From Bugula neritina (lineage: Eukaryota > Bryozoa > Gymnolaemata > Cheilostomatida > Bugulidae), in assembly GCA_964035545.1 (NCBI GenBank), contig OZ037766.1, forward strand, positions 4,563,722 to 4,627,721: a stretch of DNA of 64,000 nucleotides, in the 5' to 3' direction. The notes beneath the pieces were generated by a model that ran no database searches, was not told the DNA's origin, and was given only the letters and a program-made list of their open reading frames with translations. The position numbers and the translations under genes were made by a program. Positions within the stretch are counted from its first letter, which is position 1. Every line of letters begins with the position of its first letter. Shown piece after piece: positions 38,501-50,723 of the stretch.

Positions 38501-41500
38501 GGTAAACACCTCTATCATCTTGCTATACTATGCACGCATTACTTCACAATAAGTAGTATTGTAGTAGTACTAGTAGCACTATGTCATAGTACTTGGACAT
38601 CATACATACTTCGGCATAGTCCAAAAGATATACAACACACTACATCTGTATAAAATACCAGCTCTAGCAGTCTTATATTTAGACATTTAACTCATGATCA
38701 CACAGAGTACATATTCATACACTCTACACATGTGCACCACATGTGTTGCTATTATACTGTTGGATAAAACACCTTGTCTAGCCTGCTCCTTTGACGCCTT
38801 CTCTTCCTCCCGGGCCCTGTTCCGTTCGTCTCTCTCGCGAGCCAGGTCCATCTTGCGCCGCTGTTCAATCATTTTCTTTTTCTCCAGCTCTGCCTGCCGT
38901 TTCTCTTCCTCTTCCTCCTCCTCTAGCTGAGCCATCAGCGCTTTCTATACAAACAAAAGGAGTATTTCAGCAGACAAACCATGGCAAGCACCAACAGGAA
39001 GTTAAGGAGCAGCTGTAATACCAAACTAGTAATTCACCATCATTGCATTAACACCACCACTCAGCGTTTTTTAAAGAAATATAAATATTCATCACACATC
39101 AACACCAAATAATAACTATGTTAGGTTTATCAAACTGATTATCAGAAAATACAGCAAAACAGTTTGCAGAGACGGTAAGTGTTCGTTTAGTAGATAAAAC
39201 ATATTCTTGTTCAATAGCTGCTTTTAACTGCTAAAAATATTTTACTTCTACCAAATGCTAAATTTAAATTAGAGCTTGAAAAATATACAGCTCATCAATA
39301 AATAACCTGTTGTGTTTTCTTGAAGGTAGAAAACAACCAAAATAAGACCTGCGCATTCATCACTGTACAACACAGCTTTACATACCTGTTCATCTACTAC
39401 AGCTCGCTTTTTAGCCAGTCTATTAGATTCACGTTTCGGTAGCATTTCTAGCAACCTTTTCTTAATTGCTTTTTCCTATTTAAAGAAAAAAAACAAGTTA
39501 TTTTTTCACTTTGTACAGTCTTAGAAAGGAAATTGGAGAAAATCTTGTCATGTAAGTTTGCTATTATATCCTACCATATTTCACAGTATGTTGAGAATAT
39601 TGGACAATAGATATTATTCATGTATTCATAACAGTTGAATATTGCAACAAATATATTGCAATGCAATATATTACAATGTAAATGCAATAACTATATTGTA
39701 AGGTGACTGCAAAAACTCTATAGCAATGCAGGATGCACTAAATATATTTCCAAAGAGGCGATAGCAAAATCTTCACTTTTACAATTTTACTCACTTTTTC
39801 AACGATTATTTCTGGTATTAGAGGTAGGAAGTCGTTGACTATTATTTTCCTGAGTTTTTTATCTTGCTTGTGATGAGATTTCTTTAAAGTTTTTACAAAG
39901 TTCTGCCATTCTTCCTCGGTAGAACAGAGAAGACTCCATTTTCCTTGTATCATCTGACTCTCTTCTGCTCCATCATCACTGTCCCTGCAGCACAGCCAGC
40001 AGACATACAATCAGCAGACGTACAATTAGCAGACGTACAATCAGCAGACGTACACACACTCAGCAGACGTACACACACTCAGCAGACGTACTGCCAGCAG
40101 ACGTACTGCCAGCAGAAGTACACACACTCAGCAGACGTACACACAGCCAGCAGACGTACACACAGCCAGCAGACGTAAACAGTAGTATTGCAGCCGCACC
40201 AGATGCTAGAATCTAACACACGTGGCCAGCCCATAGCTACTACTCGTCTGCATACAGATGTTATACAAGCATGCTAACTTCTCAGAAGTGAATAATAGAA
40301 AGCATGCAAAAAATTGTGTTACACTTTGGACAACAAATGATAATGTAGGTCTAATTTTGAACTACTAATATATAAAATACTAAATCAAATTCTGCAGTAA
40401 CAGCAAATAACAGTATTTGAAGTAATACTAGGTTTTTTGCCATTGACTGAATGTAATACATATAATAACCGATGGGACTGCAGCTTTTTCGATAAGCATT
40501 TAAAATTAAAAATGTTAGGTGTTGCCACAGACAGATTTTCGAAAAAAGGTAATGTTAATATTAACTTTAAACTAGCAAAATTCGCTTTTATAGAGCAAAA
40601 TTTCAAAACTCGAAACATACAGTACAAAACCAAATTTGCCAATATATGTCCTGTTGAAAAAAATGCAGTTTAAAGATATTACGCTCTATAAATACCATGC
40701 TATATTGATAATATTATGTTCTATTAATAAAATACTAAGCTAACTTACCGATTCTTGCCTTTCTTTTTCTTGTGTTTCTCTTTGTGCTTTTTCTTCTTTC
40801 TAAAATATACAACAGGTTACAAGAATGTTGAACAACATTTTTTGCCAATGATGCCATATATTATTGACCTTGCTTTCACCTATTACACATTAAGCCATAA
40901 CAAGAATATAGAAACAATGCCAACCTAACACTATACTGCATAAAAAACGAATCACAAGGTGTGTTCAACTACTCATAATATCTTACTTGTTTTTTTCTGG
41001 CGGCTCCACAGGCTTGGTTTCTTTATACAGTCTTTCATCATTGAAGTTCCAGTAAGTTGCCCCTTCATCATCTTTGCCCACCGGTTCTACTCTCATCTCT
41101 TCACTTGATAGTTGCTGAAATACCAAAATAAACTTTCCATCATTTGTTATTTCTATATTTCAGTGGTTACAGATATTGTGTTAAAACTGACAATAGGTTG
41201 TCAAATATCTCTGTAAAGTATAAGTTGATATATATTACAACAGATCCATATTAGATAGGCTAGCAATGTGCTGGCAAACAATGCCCTGTATTTACAACAC
41301 AATATAAAAGGCAGACAACTCCAGACCTTCACACTCTCCGCTACATCCTCTGCATCTAGTCTGTACATGCACAATGAATATATGATTTCCACTTTTGTAC
41401 CGAGAGAGACATTTCTGAATTCTGCGTTGGTCAGAGGGTTCTCTTTATCTCGCTCTACTGTCCACTTCTGGTGTAAACAGTCGCGCAAAGATGACTCGTA

Positions 41501-44398
41501 ATTATAAAATCTATAACACAGGCACTTACATAAATAGATCACAGTGGCGTCTTTTTCTAAGAAGTTCAAAAATACAACATTATGGAGAGAATGTATTATA
41601 GAACCGGTTGTCAAATGTATTATATATTTAAGAGATATCAGATTGACAACCATTTATCAATAGTAGATCACCACCCTGTTGTATGAAAGTGAATATCAAT
41701 GTGAGAGTACTTTCGACAACACTCACTTTATGTTTTTGCTGCTGTAGTAGCCAGAGAGTAAACTAGCAAGCAATTGGTTGAGCAGATCTGAGCCATCTTG
41801 TGTACAGGAAGTGAGAAAAGCTTCTTCTAACTCCTGTTACAGTTTATATGAGTCACCATTAAACAACTTTCCTTACATATTTCATTGCAAATGAGATAAA
41901 TTAGCTTAATTCTAGTTATTGAAGATATAGCAAAACTTTAATAAGAAACATGATTTAACCAACTCAATAGACAAAGTATACAAATAAATTGAAAGATTAA
42001 CTACAATGGCAATGGTTAGACCAATATATGATTTAGAATAATTTACCTGATCCAACAATTATGAATATTAAATTTGAAAACAATTAGGAAGTTTCAGCTA
42101 TAGTTGGTAATGGCAACATTAATCAAAATAAGTGTAAGACTGAATGCAAACGAGTACATAACAAAAGTACATTAAGTTCTATGTCATGATGTACTAATTT
42201 GATTCTTGTTATGATTACCATAAACTAATTAACATATTAAATCTCATACTGATTGTTAGTTTATTCATAACTGTCAATATCTAAGATTATCATTCTTATG
42301 ACCAGACATTCAAATTTAATTTTAATAATTCACTTAAAAGACAGAAAGTAAAACTATTCTCATTATGTACTTATATATTCATACCGACATAGCTCTTAGC
42401 ATTAAACTTATTGTAATTTTTATACTTTAGTAAAAACGTAGCTATGCCAATAAAAATAATACTAATAGTAATAAACTTACTTTGGTTACACTTGTAACAG
42501 TAGCGGTAGTAGTAGCTCCAGTTATACTTATAGCTACAGACAGTGATAGTATTATTATAAATATTCATATCATTATTAAATTTATTTCATAATTAATATT
42601 AGCATTAAATAAGCATTAGAAAATTGAAATACAAATACTAAGTTGTAAAAATAGAACACCGATAGATTCAAAGCATAAATAAGGTTATTCTCTTCTTCAA
42701 ATTGTGGCCTCAGATTTTTCGCTAAAGTGCTTTATGGGTGGTTTATGTGCTTTTCATTAAATTACTAACTAGCCCATAGCTAATTTAAATAGAACTTAAG
42801 TTCTGATAGAGCTATGGTGGTTTTCATTACGTGAGTTAGTGAATTGTTGCTTAGGATTTGCCAATAAACATCAATAACATAAAAGAAAAATCTGTGGTCT
42901 TTTTATTTACTACAAGTTTCAGAAATAAATTGCAGTATTCACAAATTTATTGCACTAAGCCTCCTAGAGGCTTAGTGTGGTTAATTAGCCATAAGAACTG
43001 TTGAAACTAGAAATTATAGCTTCAAGCAACTATGTAAATAACAAGCTTTGACTTAAAAGGCTACCACATTACAAAGTCTATGACAAAGAATGTGTAACAA
43101 AGACAAACTCACTAACTCAGCTCTACCATCCTTACTTGAGCAAACAATAGGCACAAATGCTAAAAATTGAGCATAGGTCTTTAAAAATGTTTGAATACAT
43201 CACTTATTTACAATAAACCTATTTAAATTATTGATAAAAATAAAAAAACTTCCAAGGCACCAATATCTTAGGATTCTACTGATATATTTTTTGTAAAGCT
43301 AGGACAAGTAAAGGAGTAATTTGGGGGGTGGTACTGACATCATGTTATTTTCCCCTAAAAATAGACTGTTTAAAGCATAACAGATAAAAATAAAATTTCA
43401 AAAAGCCTCCAAGAGAGCATGAAAAGATATACAAAATGGTTTTACATTCTGTTTCTAGCCTACATAGCTTTTTGTTTTATTTGAGGCGTACATATACATT
43501 AACAATGGAGGGTTTACGACTTAGAATCCATTGGAGGTTGAGCTTATTCATACTGTGTTAGCAATAACTATGAGTAAAACTAATGACTAAAAAGTAATGT
43601 TTTCATTGCGAATCATTATCTTAAAATTAAATATAATAAATAATAAGTACTAAGTATTAGTGTTACTAGTAGTAGCACTATTACTATTAGTATAACTAAA
43701 AATATGATAGTTATAATAATAATAATAAATATTAACATCAACATAATTTAAATTATAATATTAATTATGATATAAATATAATTATGATATAAATCAAATA
43801 AAATTTTAAACTTCAAATATATAACCTTATAATTTATATTACTATTAGTAAGAGTACTATTACTATAACTATTAGTATTGCTATTAGTATTGCTTTTAGC
43901 ATACCTATGGCTATACTATCTTAGCAATAAATTAAAAATAAATGCAATAATAATAAAATAATATAATAAACAAAACATTAAATTTAATACTAAAATTAAA
44001 TTAAAAATTTTTAGTATTTTCAAATTTATCTCGTGACTTAATCTATCACTATGATCATCACACTGACAAAATAAAGGGCAATTATAGTTTACATTCTGTT
44101 AATATTAAATGTGGTGATTTCAGTACTGGGGCATGGGAATAACTATAAGTCAGAGTTCAAGTGTTGAGGGTTAATGTTAGTTACCTCCACATGAAGTTCT
44201 GGCAGTTGAAAGACTCTGTGAAACGTGGTAACAAAGTACGCTATGGAAGGTACTTCCCATCTCACCCGCAGCTCTAAAAATTAGTTATTAATCTTTAATG
44301 TTTCAACGCAAAATTGTAGCGTTCATCTAATGACAAGCTGACAAATAAATGATAATAACCACAGCTTTAAATAACTTGCTTTTGTACTTACCGTCCAT
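35560..44398 (-). CDS. CECR2: CECR2 homologue, bromodomain subunit of ISWI chromatin remodeller
   Basis: Fourteen exons join in phase: 44398-44392, 44273-44185, 41833-41727, 41510-41327, 41114-40987, 40799-40749, 39984-39795, 39475-39386, 38944-38773, 38487-38393, 37359-37218, 37030-36812, 36718-36444 and 36183-35560 (stop TAG), giving 790 residues. The N-terminal DDT-like region (ELRVRWEVPSIAYF) and the segments YRLDAEDVAESVK, EGATYWNFNDERLYKE and WSLLCSTEEEWQNF follow vertebrate CECR2 in order. A charged helix rich in Glu/Lys precedes the bromodomain (about residues 405-505), which has the WPF shelf (CWPFLEPV) and the acetyl-lysine Asn (CTKYNGADSEYG). The C-terminal 290 residues are Ser-rich and much shorter than the long proline-rich human tail. 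Known family role: partner of ISWI ATPases (SNF2L or SNF2H) in nuclear CERF-type complexes. The first coding exon is only 7 nt, encoding Met-Asp. Confidence 0.92.
37703..38380. repeat. 23-bp minisatellite in CECR2 intron 10
   Basis: About 29-30 copies of a 23-bp unit containing TAGTTGACTAGCATACTAAG are arranged head to tail with very few substitutions. The main variant is AGTCAT versus AGTTAT. From about 37861 to 38100 the variants follow a regular order (T, C, C repeated), a 69-bp higher-order period. The array begins about 12 bases inside the intron from the 5' splice site of the exon at 38487-38393. Confidence 0.95.
39992..40176. repeat. CAGCAGACGTAC-type tandem repeat in CECR2 intron 6
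   Basis: Roughly nine to eleven irregular copies of a 13-20-bp unit built on CAGCAGACGTAC with ACACACT insertions. On the coding (minus) strand the array runs up to within a few bases of the exon starting at 39984 and so provides the 3' splice-site region. Confidence 0.85.
41834..44184. other. Large intron 2 of CECR2, no gene inside
   Basis: This 2.35-kb intron is AT-rich and shows no exon with family similarity. It includes a fourth degenerate-motif field at about 43.62-43.92 kb with words such as CTATTAGTATTG, and a milder one near 42.4-42.6 kb. Confidence 0.5.
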
Positions 44399-47300
44399 TT
44401 TGTGAACAGATGGCGTTGGTTGCTCATGTTAGACTGTGTTTTTCATCCTGTTTCAATATCGGTATGTTTATTACGTTGGTCAGCGAATTAACACCGACAA
44501 CAGTCATCGCCTTTAAAGAGAAAATAACTTTATACGTCGCTCTTGCCGCTTTCAGAGTGATCTTCTCTTTGCCTGATAAAATGACTCAAGTTTTTACAAG
44601 AAAATTATGTCACTTATGTGAAGTTGGGGTACTACTTATGTATAGTAATCATTGGTAAAGAGGATCAGCCTATGTTGCAATTAAAATATTGTTAGAGTGA
44701 GTTTGAAACCAACCAAAGAAAAAAATAACATTCAATATGCGTGAATAGACTCGCCTAAAACATAATAAGTATAACATGAACTTAATATTTACCATCCGTT
44801 GAATATTTTTTTGTTTTTTTAATTAACTATTTTAAAAAAGCAAATTAAAATTTGCAAACAAAAATTTGCTATAAACAATATTTGGATGCTGCTGCTTTGT
44901 AAATTTAGAGAGCTAAGGAAAACTCTAATAGCAATTTGAATTAAATTCTATTTACCAGCATAAAAACTTATATATGCTTACTACTCACCAACAAACATGA
45001 AATCATATTGTAATGGTCAGTGCTGCCTTCTGCGCATGAAAGACAAATATTTCAGAGTTATTGTCTCTTGTTTTTATGCAACTATTTTCAATAGTTGAAT
45101 TTGTGTAAATATGATAATTGTCTTCTTATTGTCCAACTTTCCATTTTGCCTTTATTGTTATGTAACATTTTATTATACAACTTCTAGTACTACTATACTT
45201 CCATTATATAATTGTTTTGGGTCGTTAAGTTACCTAACCGTTTATAATAGCTCACATAAAGTGTCCCATCTGCCCTCCCCCACACAGACAAGGATCTTCT
45301 ATGCATTAGTTATCATTCTACTGTATTTTATACTGTTGACATCTTCCACAGTTATACATCAGGCATCTATTGGGAAATTAAAGCTCACTATCTAGATAAT
45401 TGGAGTTGCGTTCTCAACTAGTTGATGTTCTAGTTTCAACGGCAGAGGAAACACAAAACCTTAACAATATCAGTGCTTTTCACAACAGCACAGTAACTAT
45501 TTACAATCATTGAAAAACTCTACATAGATCTGTGCAAAATACTCTCGTAATACAATTAAAATATATATTAAATACCAAAAGCTTTTCTTTCATTCTTGTG
45601 TTTATTCTGTTTATTGAAGTACACAATTCCTACGTTGATTCAGAAAAGCCTACAGTATATTTACAAAACTATTTCAGTTAATCAGACTGTATAGACAGCT
45701 ATAGCATGGAGTAGTTGGCAGGATAATTATTGAACATGTAAGTAATTACACGCACACACACACATACAGTAGATAATTGTAGATTAAAGCAGGGAGTAAT
45801 TGATGAAGATGGCACATTTAATCAGGCATGACTTTGCAGGTATGAATAGGTTAATATTGATTAAATTTTACAGTTAACAAGCACCTATACACCACAACCA
45901 AGTTTCATTCCTGACTTATACAGCATTTTTCAATCTAGCAAACTGCAACCAGAGCTGTTTGAGCTACACTCACCTGTAGTCTATAAATTCCGAACAATAC
46001 AAAGATGGATTGTCAGGAAATTGAGCTTATGCAGTTGGCAATAACTTTACAATTTAAAATACGAAGATTCTAAGTTTAGTTAAATCTCCAGAGAGACTTT
46101 CTAGAAATTTGATGTGCGTATGATCAATAACTACGGACACACGAGTGCACCTTGTGCTAGCCAACTACTTTCCGTAACTATGCATAGCTTTCACAGAACT
46201 TAATTTTTTAATTCACTGTAGAGAATTGAAAACTATGTACTACAAGAAACCTATTGTATTTGTCAAAATATTATATTCAATCAAATATTAATGGCCTTTA
46301 AGGCTTTATAAAATTAGCTTAAAATGATCAATTCAGTAATTACATTAATAATCAGCTAGATGTTAAAATTTGACTTTAGATTTGCAAAGTACAATTTAGC
46401 TTTTTGCCTGATTTAACTACTGCTTTAGACAAAATAGCGGAATTAAAGAGAAGAAAACTGTATTTCCCTTTTTTAAAACAAATTTCAATTTCTCCATAAT
46501 AACATCTTCCAGGTATTATATGTACTAGCTTTGAACTTGGTGATTTAGCCTTTTTATCATTTACATTCTTTCTTAATGCAGAAGTCCTAGAGAACTTCTA
46601 CCTATGCCAGACTTTGTTAGCAAAGGGTTGCATAAGTATTTCTCCCAGTATGTAATTTTAAAGTTGTAGAGTTAGTGTAAATTTTGTATAATTTATGCAG
46701 GATTACAGTAGCCAACACCCATTGTTTCACAAATATTAGAATGTCATGTGCCTCCATTAGATCACAAGATGTACTGAATTCATTCAAGCACCTAGTACAT
46801 ATATGCAATATTTTATAACATATTATCATAAACTAATTAGCAAGAAGCAACAAATATATTATGTTTAGTTTTCTGTTATGTTTAGTTTGTAGTCTTATTC
46901 TTGCAAGTTTACTGATATTTCAGCCGAATTATCACATTTCATCTACGCGTTGCTCAGAAGCATGGATACCTGCAAATGAAGCTTCAGTTACATTCATATA
47001 GATGCCTGAGCTACGCTCCCAAGTCAATGCACTATTGATCGCTATCTGGGATGATAAGGCCTGCATTAAGCTCTATTGTGTGATATAATATACAACTCAG
47101 ATGCTGATTACGTAGGATACGCAAGGCATACGCAAGGCGGAGCTTCAGTCTTTTTTCTTTTCTGGGCTTGTAAAGTTTATTAGTATATAACTCTGCAGAC
47201 TGCTTGCTACTCTGAAACAGCGGGTGCTAGACAGTATTATATAACTCAAGTATATATATGACAGTTTTCAAAGATTTTTTAAAGGTAAGCCTATTTAAAT

Positions 47301-48838
47301 TAGATCTCTTCTTACCCAATGGGTTTGGGTAACTCTATCAATTACCGTGAAAGCATATGTTCTTTCACTAATTCAATGTGAGCTAACACTTGCTTTGCAT
47401 TTAGTCCAAGTTTATGTTGCATGACTCTAGTTTCTAGTTTGCTCAGATTTTCACGCAACAACATCTTTACCAAAATAAAGTCAAAATGAGAACAAAATTA
47501 ATATCCAAAAGGGTCATAGTTAGCTATTTAACTTGTTTTAAATTCAATTTTAGAGTTTATAGATTAAGAACTTCAAAAGAAATAAATTTAATTATCAATG
47601 TGTCAGTACGACAAGAATATTTTTATTGTAAAAAGAAACAACTGCCTGATATAAAATATACATTGAAAGTTGCAAGTACTAGGGAGTCAATAATGCATTA
47701 TTTATACATCTATTGTTAAACCAATCAGGTTGCCAAGTTAAAACAAAACTCTGAACTACATGTTTAAGTAGTTGTTAATGCAACTACTAATAGAAAAACT
47801 AGAAACCCACAGAGGAGTAAAATTATAAATTATTAACATTTTTCCTTTATTTTTTCTGATTGAATTCAAACTAAGTTTGCTTCTGGGTGATCCTATTGTA
47901 ATACAAAGTTTAATAATCATACTTCTCAGTGGCTTCTTTTAAACCATCTAATATACTAGTTAGCTTAGGCAATATTTGTGGGCTTTACTTGGTAATATAT
48001 GTTAGTCTGTAAAGTGTGTTGGCAGTGTTAGTAGAGGTTTTATTTTGAACTGTGGTATTAGATTTTATTACCATATTTAAGATTAATGTTTTAATATGAC
48101 CAACTATAATTCTCTCAAAGAAAAAGCTACAAAGATGTTCTTCTAATACTATCACAGCTAATTTATTGCACTTACTGTTCTACTTTATAAACAAGTATGT
48201 TACTAATTTGAATTGGGTTGAAGTTATTACATTCAGGTTTTACATTTTGTAAATACTTTATTTCCTGAATCCAGTTTAATTCTGTTTGTGCTGCATTTGC
48301 CAGTCATGTTTGTTTTAACAGACTAACACCTGATTTGACTCAATACATTCAATATTCATTCATTCGCTGTAAAACAAACTTGTATAATAAAACGATCACA
48401 ACTGTTGGGTGCTACTTTTAGATATCCTAAGCTAAGGTCCACTAGTAATCTTTAAAGATGTGACTACCTCGTTCTATTGCTATGATTTGCTCATTTATGA
48501 CATATTCATGGATGTTGGTGTAAAATGCACATGCTTGCAGTTAGCTCTATTACTAAACGAAGCATTCAATCAATATGATGCTACATACTTTGGTTCAGAT
48601 ATTCATTTCCCAGAAGATATTGCACCTTTTATGCTTTCTATGAGAATTTATTCAAATATATTTTCAAGCAGCTTATGGTATTGTAGTAGCCTTGGGCTGT
48701 ATAGATGCTCCTTATTAATACTGTACTAGTATATAATGATGAATAATAATAAAGTTAGGACTATTAATCCTTATCCCTCAGGCTAAATATTCTATTCCTT
48801 TTAGTTAAGAAGATAATTGAGACTCAAATGCTAGATAG

Positions 48839-49151
<313 letters not shown>

Positions 49152-50404
49152 GATTATTACACCATTTACCAATTTTTCCAACATCAGATTCAGATTACTA
49201 ACTATGCCAACATAACATGATAGAATTGCAATATTAATGTTTTAACAATTAACTCGTAAGTTACTGCTTATTAGATTCAGTCTCCAATCATATAATGCTT
49301 AGTACAGGTGAAATGACCTGCAACAGCTCAAACTGATACACAGGGCTCAGCTTAAAATAGATTCTTGCTGCAAATGTAGGCTAAGCTAGCCTTGCTGCAG
49401 CTCTGGGTATACCCCACACACACACACACACACACAGCAACAACATTATTTTGAGTTTATCTACTATCAACATTTGTACCAGGCAAAATACTATTAGATA
49501 AGAAGGGATAATCAAATAGCATTTTATTGCTGCAGCTACAAACTTCCTGCGTCAATTCTTAAAGAGCAATCTTGCATTAATTTATAAAAAAACACTTTAT
49601 AAAAGTACACTTGAAGATCTAAAAAAATATACTGAATTGCATTCTTTAGAAACCTTGCCATATGTACATCAAATTTCCCTCTATATAGTGCAAAAAAGTC
49701 TTTTTTTAATTCAAATCTCGATAAACGATATATACTATATGCACTATATATATGCTATAATGTATACTATATTTACATATAACCAGTAATTAAACTTATG
49801 ACCAAACTAAGACATTTATCGAATAATATAATAATGTAAAGTTATTGTATATAATATTCATAATTATTATAAATACTATATGCCATGTGCCATGACTCTC
49901 ATTAGAAGAGTTTTAATTAATGCTATAGTCAAGTCATTTGCTTACCTTTATGCACTGCATTATGTAGTTTACTGTTGTACTATAATTATTAGAATTGAAG
50001 TGCAACCTGAAATTACATTATATAACCAATGTAATTAGAAAGTTAATAATATGAGAAGCTATGGTTATAAACCAGAAATTAACTGCACCGGTTCTCAAGT
50101 CCACTAACCAGTTTGATTCAATAGTCAACGTGAAATATAATTTCCTTTTGGAGTCGTATGATTGTGGGATTAAAACTAATAGAGGGACTTTTTATGGCCT
50201 TGAGGTCAGTTGGTAGTCTCAAAGTATCTCAGGTTAGCTTTTTAATACGATGGTACTCAGCTAACTCAGCTCATAATTTTTCTACTTTCAGCTCATTGCC
50301 ATATCCGTCCGCTCTCGAGATTATCACGGACACATAGTATATCTGCCTCCGAATAAAAAGAGCAGCTCCTGTTACACCAAAGTGCTTGAATGAAAACTTT
50401 TCAG

Positions 50405-50684
50405 GTTACAAACTATGTATTCTGTACCAAATTTATTTCAAACTATAAATTTCTTTAAACATCTTTTCAAAAATTGCATGATTAAAATACGTGAAAGCAT
50501 TCCAGCCTTTAAGATATGCGTCTCATGGTATATTTTGCAGGTTAGAAGCTATGGATTCTACACCAAATTAATTTTGAACTATAAATCTGTTTGCACACTT
50601 TTTTTTCAAAAATTACAACATGAAAGGTAAAAAGCATTCTAATTTTTAGCCTTTAAAATATTTTGCTTATGGTATATTTTACAG
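50405..50684 (+). repeat. Diverged tandem duplication upstream of the Shaw start
   Basis: Two neighbouring units, 50405-50540 and 50541-50684, align along their whole length at roughly 75 per cent identity. Both start with GTTA(C/G)A and end with a splice-acceptor-like GGTATATTTT(G/A)CAG. The second end is the likely 3' splice site of the first Shaw coding exon (from 50685). Confidence 0.75.
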
Positions 50685-50723
50685 AAATAAGTTTGAACAG
50701 AAAAACCCAACTCATGTGATCAA

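Noticed and set aside
38694-39018. Serine/leucine-rich plus-strand ORFs
   Set aside because: Reverse complement of the Glu/Lys-rich CECR2 exon 38944-38773.
39945-40178. ORF made of repeated SADV/SRRTH peptides
   Set aside because: It is the translation of the CAGCAGACGTAC tandem repeat inside a CECR2 intron.
45111-45395. 94-codon hydrophobic plus-strand ORF
   Set aside because: Composition follows T-rich DNA; no family features and no splice partners.
48460-48729. 89-codon plus-strand ORF between CECR2 and Shaw
   Set aside because: No recognisable domain and no clear splice or promoter context; ORFs of this length are expected by chance over several kilobases.
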